Of a DNA stretch of 9,324 bases, positions 6,171 to 9,324 are shown piece after piece (within the stretch, counting starts at the first letter, position 1; each line of letters starts with the position of its first letter). The stretch comes from an uncultured Prevotella sp. Its GTDB lineage: Bacteria; Bacteroidota; Bacteroidia; Bacteroidales; Bacteroidaceae. A program made the position numbers and the translations under genes. The notes under the pieces were generated by a model that saw nothing but the letters and a program-made list of their open reading frames with translations, was not told where the DNA came from and did not search any database. The stretch covers positions 1-9,324 of the forward strand of contig CAJOHP010000082.1 in assembly GCA_905234355.1 (NCBI GenBank). Direction: 5' to 3'.

Positions 6171-6241
6171 ATGAGGTCTTAATAATCTGTAATTTACACA
6201 CACTTTTGCCCGATATATGCCGCTAATGAAGAAAAAATGCG

Positions 6242-6249
6242 TAACTTTG
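6242..6249 (+). promoter_or_regulatory. -7 promoter element for the C10 protease gene
   Basis: TAACTTTG is an exact Bacteroidetes -7 box, inside GTAACTTTGCA, the same 11 nt found on the opposite strand at the pyrE promoter. No TTTG sits at the expected 19-21 nt upstream; the nearest, at 6205-6208, is 33 nt away. The promoter is thus half-consensus and may need an activator or be weak. Transcription would start near 6256, giving a short A-rich leader of roughly 27 nt. Confidence 0.7.
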
Positions 6250-6282
6250 CACCAAATTTAACTAAATCCAAAAGCGACAAAA

Positions 6283-9018
6283 ATGAAAAGAAACCTTCTG
6301 TTGTTACTTGCCGGGCTGCTGCTTTCCACCGTGATGGAGGCTGCCCCCGTAGATATGGAGCAGGCCCGGCGTCTGGCCTCCCGCTTCCTGATGGAGCGCA
6401 GTGAGAGCCGCGCCCCCGTGGTCCTGCAGCGCGTGAGTCTGCAGGACGGCATCGCCCGTCGCAGCGCCTCGGTGACCGACGGCGACCTGCTCTACGTGTT
6501 CAACGCTGCACGCACGCAGGGCGGCTACGTCGTCGTCAGTGGCGACGACCGCACACCGGCCATCCTGGCCTATAGCGACGAGGGCTCACTGACCGCCGAC
6601 GCCATGCCCGAGGCCATGCGCGGCATGCTTGAGAGCTATGCACGGCAGATAGCCTATATGGCCGACCACAACGTGCAGAACGCGCCGCGCCGCGCTGCCG
6701 AGCGCCAGAAGGTAGCCGCCATGGTCACCACCGCGTGGGACCAGAGCGCGCCCTACAACCAGAAGTGCCCCGTCGACACACGCAACAACCAGCGCTCGGC
6801 CACAGGCTGTGTGGCCACCGCACTGGCACAGCTGATGAACTATCACAAGTACCCGCAGCGCACGCTCAGCACCATACCGGCCTACACCACGTGGAGCCTG
6901 AAGCTCAAGGTCGACGCCATAGAGCCCACCGACATCGACTGGGACAACATGCGGCCCAACTACCGCACCTACAGCACGGCGGCACAGAAGGAGGCCGTCG
7001 CCACGCTCATGTTTCTCATCGGTGCATCTGTCAGCATGGACTATAGCGCCACGGGCAGCGGAGCAAGCAGCGCCTCGGTGGAGCCGGCCGTGAGAGACTA
7101 CTTCGGATATACCGGAGCGCGACTCCTCTCGCGCGACGACTACACCCTCGATGAGTGGGAAGACCTGATCTACCGGGAGATGGTCACCAACGGCCCCGTC
7201 TACCTCGCCGGACAGTCGGCCGGCGGCGGACATGCCTTCCTCATCGACGGATACGACAAGGACGGATACTTCCACGTGAACTGGGGATGGAGCGGCACAG
7301 GCAGCGACTACTGCCTGCTCAGCGTGCTCAACCCCTACAACACCTCTGGACTGGGCAGCAGCACCACCGAAGACGGATTCAGCTACGCACAGGACATCCT
7401 CGCAGGCATGAACCCTGCCGTCACCACACCCGCACAGGGCATGAGCCTCACAGCATCGAGCATGCGCGTCTACGGCCGCAGCTCACTGCAGCGCAATGCC
7501 AGCGGCAACTTCGCCATACAGGCACGCGCCATGCTCTACAACATGAGCTACGACGATGCCAACTTCGAGTACGGCCTGGCCATCGTCGATGCCAACGGCA
7601 ACCGCGTGGCAGAGACCAAGACCGGCAGCCGGGTCATCGGCGGACTGACCGGCTATGAGTTCACCCTCACCTGTGCCACCAACCTCGCCGACGGGCAATA
7701 CAAGGCGGTGGCCATCTCGCGACAGGCGGGCACCACGAAATGGGAGGTGTGCGGAGGCAGCCTCAACTACTTCCTGGGCATCACCGTCAGCGGCGACAAC
7801 GCCACGCTCACCAGCCCCACCATCAGCATCGAGAGCGGCGAGTGGACCGCCACGGGCAACACCGCCCCCGGCAGCCTCATCCCCCTGCGCATCAGGCTCA
7901 CCAACAACGGCTCCGACTTCTACCGCGACGTGATGCTCATGAGCGACGGAAAGGTGCTCGCCGGCAGACGACTAGACCTCAAGGCCGGCGAGACAAAGGA
8001 CTTCGACATCGACTTCGGTACCGACACCGAGGGCACCATGTTCCTGCAGCTCTGCTATGAGTCCGACCGTTCCATGGTTCCCTTCGCTCAGGCTGCACTG
8101 CTCGTGTCAAGAAAGGGCGGAGGCATCGTGGACGGGCAGCGCCTGCTCACACTCGCCACCAACATCATCGGGCTCTCCGGCGACGTGATGAAGGCCAACG
8201 CCGAGGGCGCCTCGACCGTCACCGTCACCGCCAACGTGACCAACCGCGGCAGTGCCGACTACAACGACAGCTTCGGCGCCGACCTGCTCGATGCCGAAGG
8301 CAACATGCTCAGGACCGTGGAGCAGAAAATCAGCCTGAAGGTCAACGACTACGTCAGCACCCAGCTCGTCTTCGACAACGTGCCCAACGAGGCCAGCTAT
8401 CAGGTCAAGGTGTGGTATAAGGACACACAGGGCGCTAAGGTCTTCGACGAGCAGGACTTCGCCTTCAGCATTACGCCGTTTACCGGCATTGAGCACAACC
8501 TGGCTATCAAGATGACGCTCAGCAACCTCAACACACGCACAAAGAAGCTCACCAACGCCAACCCGCACCTCACCCTGCAAATCACCAACAAGGGCAGCTA
8601 CGACTACAACGACCGCCTGCTCGTCAGGGTGTGTAAGATTGTGGACAGGCAGCCCGTCGACATCGGCAAGAACTACGACGAGCAGCTGCAACTGCCCGTG
8701 GGCGACAAGGTGGAGCGCGAATACGACTTCACAGGACTCGTCAACGGCGAGGTCTATGCCGTCATGGCCGACTACGTGACCGAAGGACAGCTCACCTCGC
8801 TGCTCAACTACCTGGACTTCATCGTCGACGACCCCAATGCCGACGCCGTCCGCGACATCGTGGCACACATCGGCGCCGACAGGATGATCACCATCTGCGA
8901 CCTCAGCGGACGACAGGTGGCACGCGTCAGGGCCGCACTGCTCGAGCAGACCCTGCGCCAGCTGCCCAAGGCGGTCTATGTGGTGGAAGGTGCTAAAGTG
9001 TATAACGATGCAAGATAA
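6283..9018 (+). CDS. Secreted C10-family cysteine protease (interpain/streptopain-like) with C-terminal sorting-like domain
   Basis: The 911-residue product is a predicted exported peptidase. Residues 1-20 (MKRNLLLLLAGLLLSTVMEA) form a signal peptide. Residues 21 to about 150 resemble the inhibitory Spi-type propeptide of C10 zymogens, including GGYVVVSGDDRTPAILAYSD. The peptidase domain follows: catalytic Cys176 in ATGCVATALAQLMNYHKYP, catalytic His317 in GGGHAFLIDGYDKDGYFHVN, and the conserved NWGW at 333-336. All are intact, so activity is expected. After about residue 385 come roughly four beta-rich, CARDB/Ig-like modules of about 110 residues (near 387-505, 510-615, 625-735 and 740-855) with recurring 'T.rGs.dY.d' phrases. 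The last 50 residues (ITICDLSGRQVARV...LPKAVYVVEGAKV) resemble a type-A type IX secretion C-terminal domain, suggesting outer-membrane passage and surface attachment or release. Interpain A of Prevotella intermedia is a comparable family member. Its 3' end overlaps sufB. Confidence 0.93.
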   Translation: MKRNLLLLLAGLLLSTVMEAAPVDMEQARRLASRFLMERSESRAPVVLQRVSLQDGIARRSASVTDGDLLYVFNAARTQGGYVVVSGDDRTPAILAYSDEGSLTADAMPEAMRGMLESYARQIAYMADHNVQNAPRRAAERQKVAAMVTTAWDQSAPYNQKCPVDTRNNQRSATGCVATALAQLMNYHKYPQRTLSTIPAYTTWSLKLKVDAIEPTDIDWDNMRPNYRTYSTAAQKEAVATLMFLIGASVSMDYSATGSGASSASVEPAVRDYFGYTGARLLSRDDYTLDEWEDLIYREMVTNGPVYLAGQSAGGGHAFLIDGYDKDGYFHVNWGWSGTGSDYCLLSVLNPYNTSGLGSSTTEDGFSYAQDILAGMNPAVTTPAQGMSLTASSMRVYGRSSLQRNASGNFAIQARAMLYNMSYDDANFEYGLAIVDANGNRVAETKTGSRVIGGLTGYEFTLTCATNLADGQYKAVAISRQAGTTKWEVCGGSLNYFLGITVSGDNATLTSPTISIESGEWTATGNTAPGSLIPLRIRLTNNGSDFYRDVMLMSDGKVLAGRRLDLKAGETKDFDIDFGTDTEGTMFLQLCYESDRSMVPFAQAALLVSRKGGGIVDGQRLLTLATNIIGLSGDVMKANAEGASTVTVTANVTNRGSADYNDSFGADLLDAEGNMLRTVEQKISLKVNDYVSTQLVFDNVPNEASYQVKVWYKDTQGAKVFDEQDFAFSITPFTGIEHNLAIKMTLSNLNTRTKKLTNANPHLTLQITNKGSYDYNDRLLVRVCKIVDRQPVDIGKNYDEQLQLPVGDKVEREYDFTGLVNGEVYAVMADYVTEGQLTSLLNYLDFIVDDPNADAVRDIVAHIGADRMITICDLSGRQVARVRAALLEQTLRQLPKAVYVVEGAKVYNDAR

Positions 9019-9324
9019 CAACAGCGAGCCACAGCAGCAACGGCAGCCAGAGAGCGACAACGACCTGGTGCGCCGCATTGCAGAGAAGAAGTATGAGTTT
9101 GGCTTCACCACCGACGTCGAGACCGACATCATCCCCACCGGTCTCAGCGAAGACGTGGTGCGCCTCATCTCCGAGAAGAAGGGCGAGCCTGCCTGGATGC
9201 TCGACTTCCGCCTGAAGGCTTTCCGCCACTGGCAGCAGATGGAGCAGCCCGCATGGGGCCACGTCGCCCTGCCCCCGATAGACTACCAGGCCATCAGCTA
9301 CTACGCCGACCCCACAGCCAGAAA
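9008..9324 (+). CDS. sufB: SufB, Fe-S cluster assembly scaffold subunit (N-terminal part, truncated by window end)
   Basis: The first 105 residues are present. After a Gln-rich N-terminus (MQDNNSEPQQQRQPESD) the sequence reads KKYEFGFTTDVETDIIPTGL, then SEDVVRLISEKKGEPAWML, RLKAFRHWQQMEQPAW and PPIDYQAISYYADP. This is the characteristic start of SufB ('y.yGf.tdie.e..pkGLsed..r.is..K.EP.w.l..RlkA...w'). SufB forms the SufBCD complex, on which Fe-S clusters are assembled in the cytoplasm; sufC and sufD usually follow, beyond the window. The ATG at 9008 lies 11 nt inside the protease gene, in a different frame. No later in-frame ATG comes early enough to keep the conserved N-terminus, so the overlap is probably real and suggests coupled translation. 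Confidence 0.93.
   Translation, partial: MQDNNSEPQQQRQPESDNDLVRRIAEKKYEFGFTTDVETDIIPTGLSEDVVRLISEKKGEPAWMLDFRLKAFRHWQQMEQPAWGHVALPPIDYQAISYYADPTAR

Larger units (their letters stand above)
5875..6282. other. Gene-free divergent intergenic region between pyrE and the C10 protease gene
   Basis: This 408-nt stretch separates two divergent genes. From left to right it holds the TA tract at the pyrE start, a GC-rich pyrE leader with a small stem-loop (5941-5962), a minus-strand promoter (6036-6067), an AT-rich patch, an inverted repeat with an alternative pairing (6121-6170), and a plus-strand promoter core (6242-6249). The open frame at 5890-6174 (+) has no recognisable content and crosses the minus promoter, so I do not call a gene. 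Confidence 0.8.

Noticed and set aside
5890..6174. Possible 94-codon gene in the pyrE upstream region (+)
   Set aside because: It shows no recognisable sequence, overlaps the minus-strand promoter and the inverted repeat, and has no promoter of its own.
8107..9168. Minus-strand open frame of 353 codons
   Set aside because: It is antisense to the C10 protease C-terminal modules and sufB, both recognisable proteins.

Overview
The window looks like a chromosomal segment of a fairly GC-rich Bacteroidales bacterium, most likely Prevotellaceae. Three things point there: promoters of the Bacteroidetes type (TTTG, about 20 nt, TAnnTTTG), an absence of strong Shine-Dalgarno sites with A-rich leaders instead, and a gene set of ABCG-like exporter, C10 (interpain/streptopain-like) protease with a type IX-like C-terminal tail, and SUF genes. 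The genus is an inference from recognised families, not from a search.

Layout. Bases 1-1610 (+) are the 3' part of a large ABCG-type ABC transporter. After a short A-rich spacer comes a 266-residue lipoprotein of unknown function (1672-2472, +). A strong GC-rich hairpin (2493-2544) then separates it from a convergent tRNA-Leu(UAA) on the minus strand (2546-2630), which has its own promoter at 2647-2678. From 5874 down to 2713 runs a minus-strand cluster: pyrE, a small SRPBCC-fold protein, a tiny remnant resembling the C-terminus of Rpn/PD-(D/E)XK transposase-nucleases, argH, and a lipoprotein with a Rieske-like four-cysteine C-terminal domain. The pyrE/SRPBCC and argH/lipoprotein junctions are 4-nt ATGA stop/start overlaps, which supports a cotranscribed and translationally coupled unit. 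It probably starts at a well-formed promoter at 6036-6067.

A 408-nt gene-free region (5875-6282) separates pyrE from a divergent 911-residue secreted C10 cysteine protease (6283-9018, +). This region carries two divergent promoter cores sharing the same 11 nt, plus an inverted repeat with an alternative pairing. The protease gene overlaps by 11 nt the start of sufB (9008 to the window end), whose product is the scaffold subunit of the SUF iron-sulfur assembly complex.

Functionally this is mostly core metabolism (pyrimidine and arginine synthesis, Fe-S assembly) interleaved with envelope proteins. I see no CRISPR array, complete mobile element, toxin-antitoxin pair or clear defence system. 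The points most worth a second look are the cysteine-for-histidine Rieske-like lipoprotein, the transposase-tail remnant inside the pyrE-argH unit, the protease/sufB overlap, and the inverted repeat between the divergent promoters.
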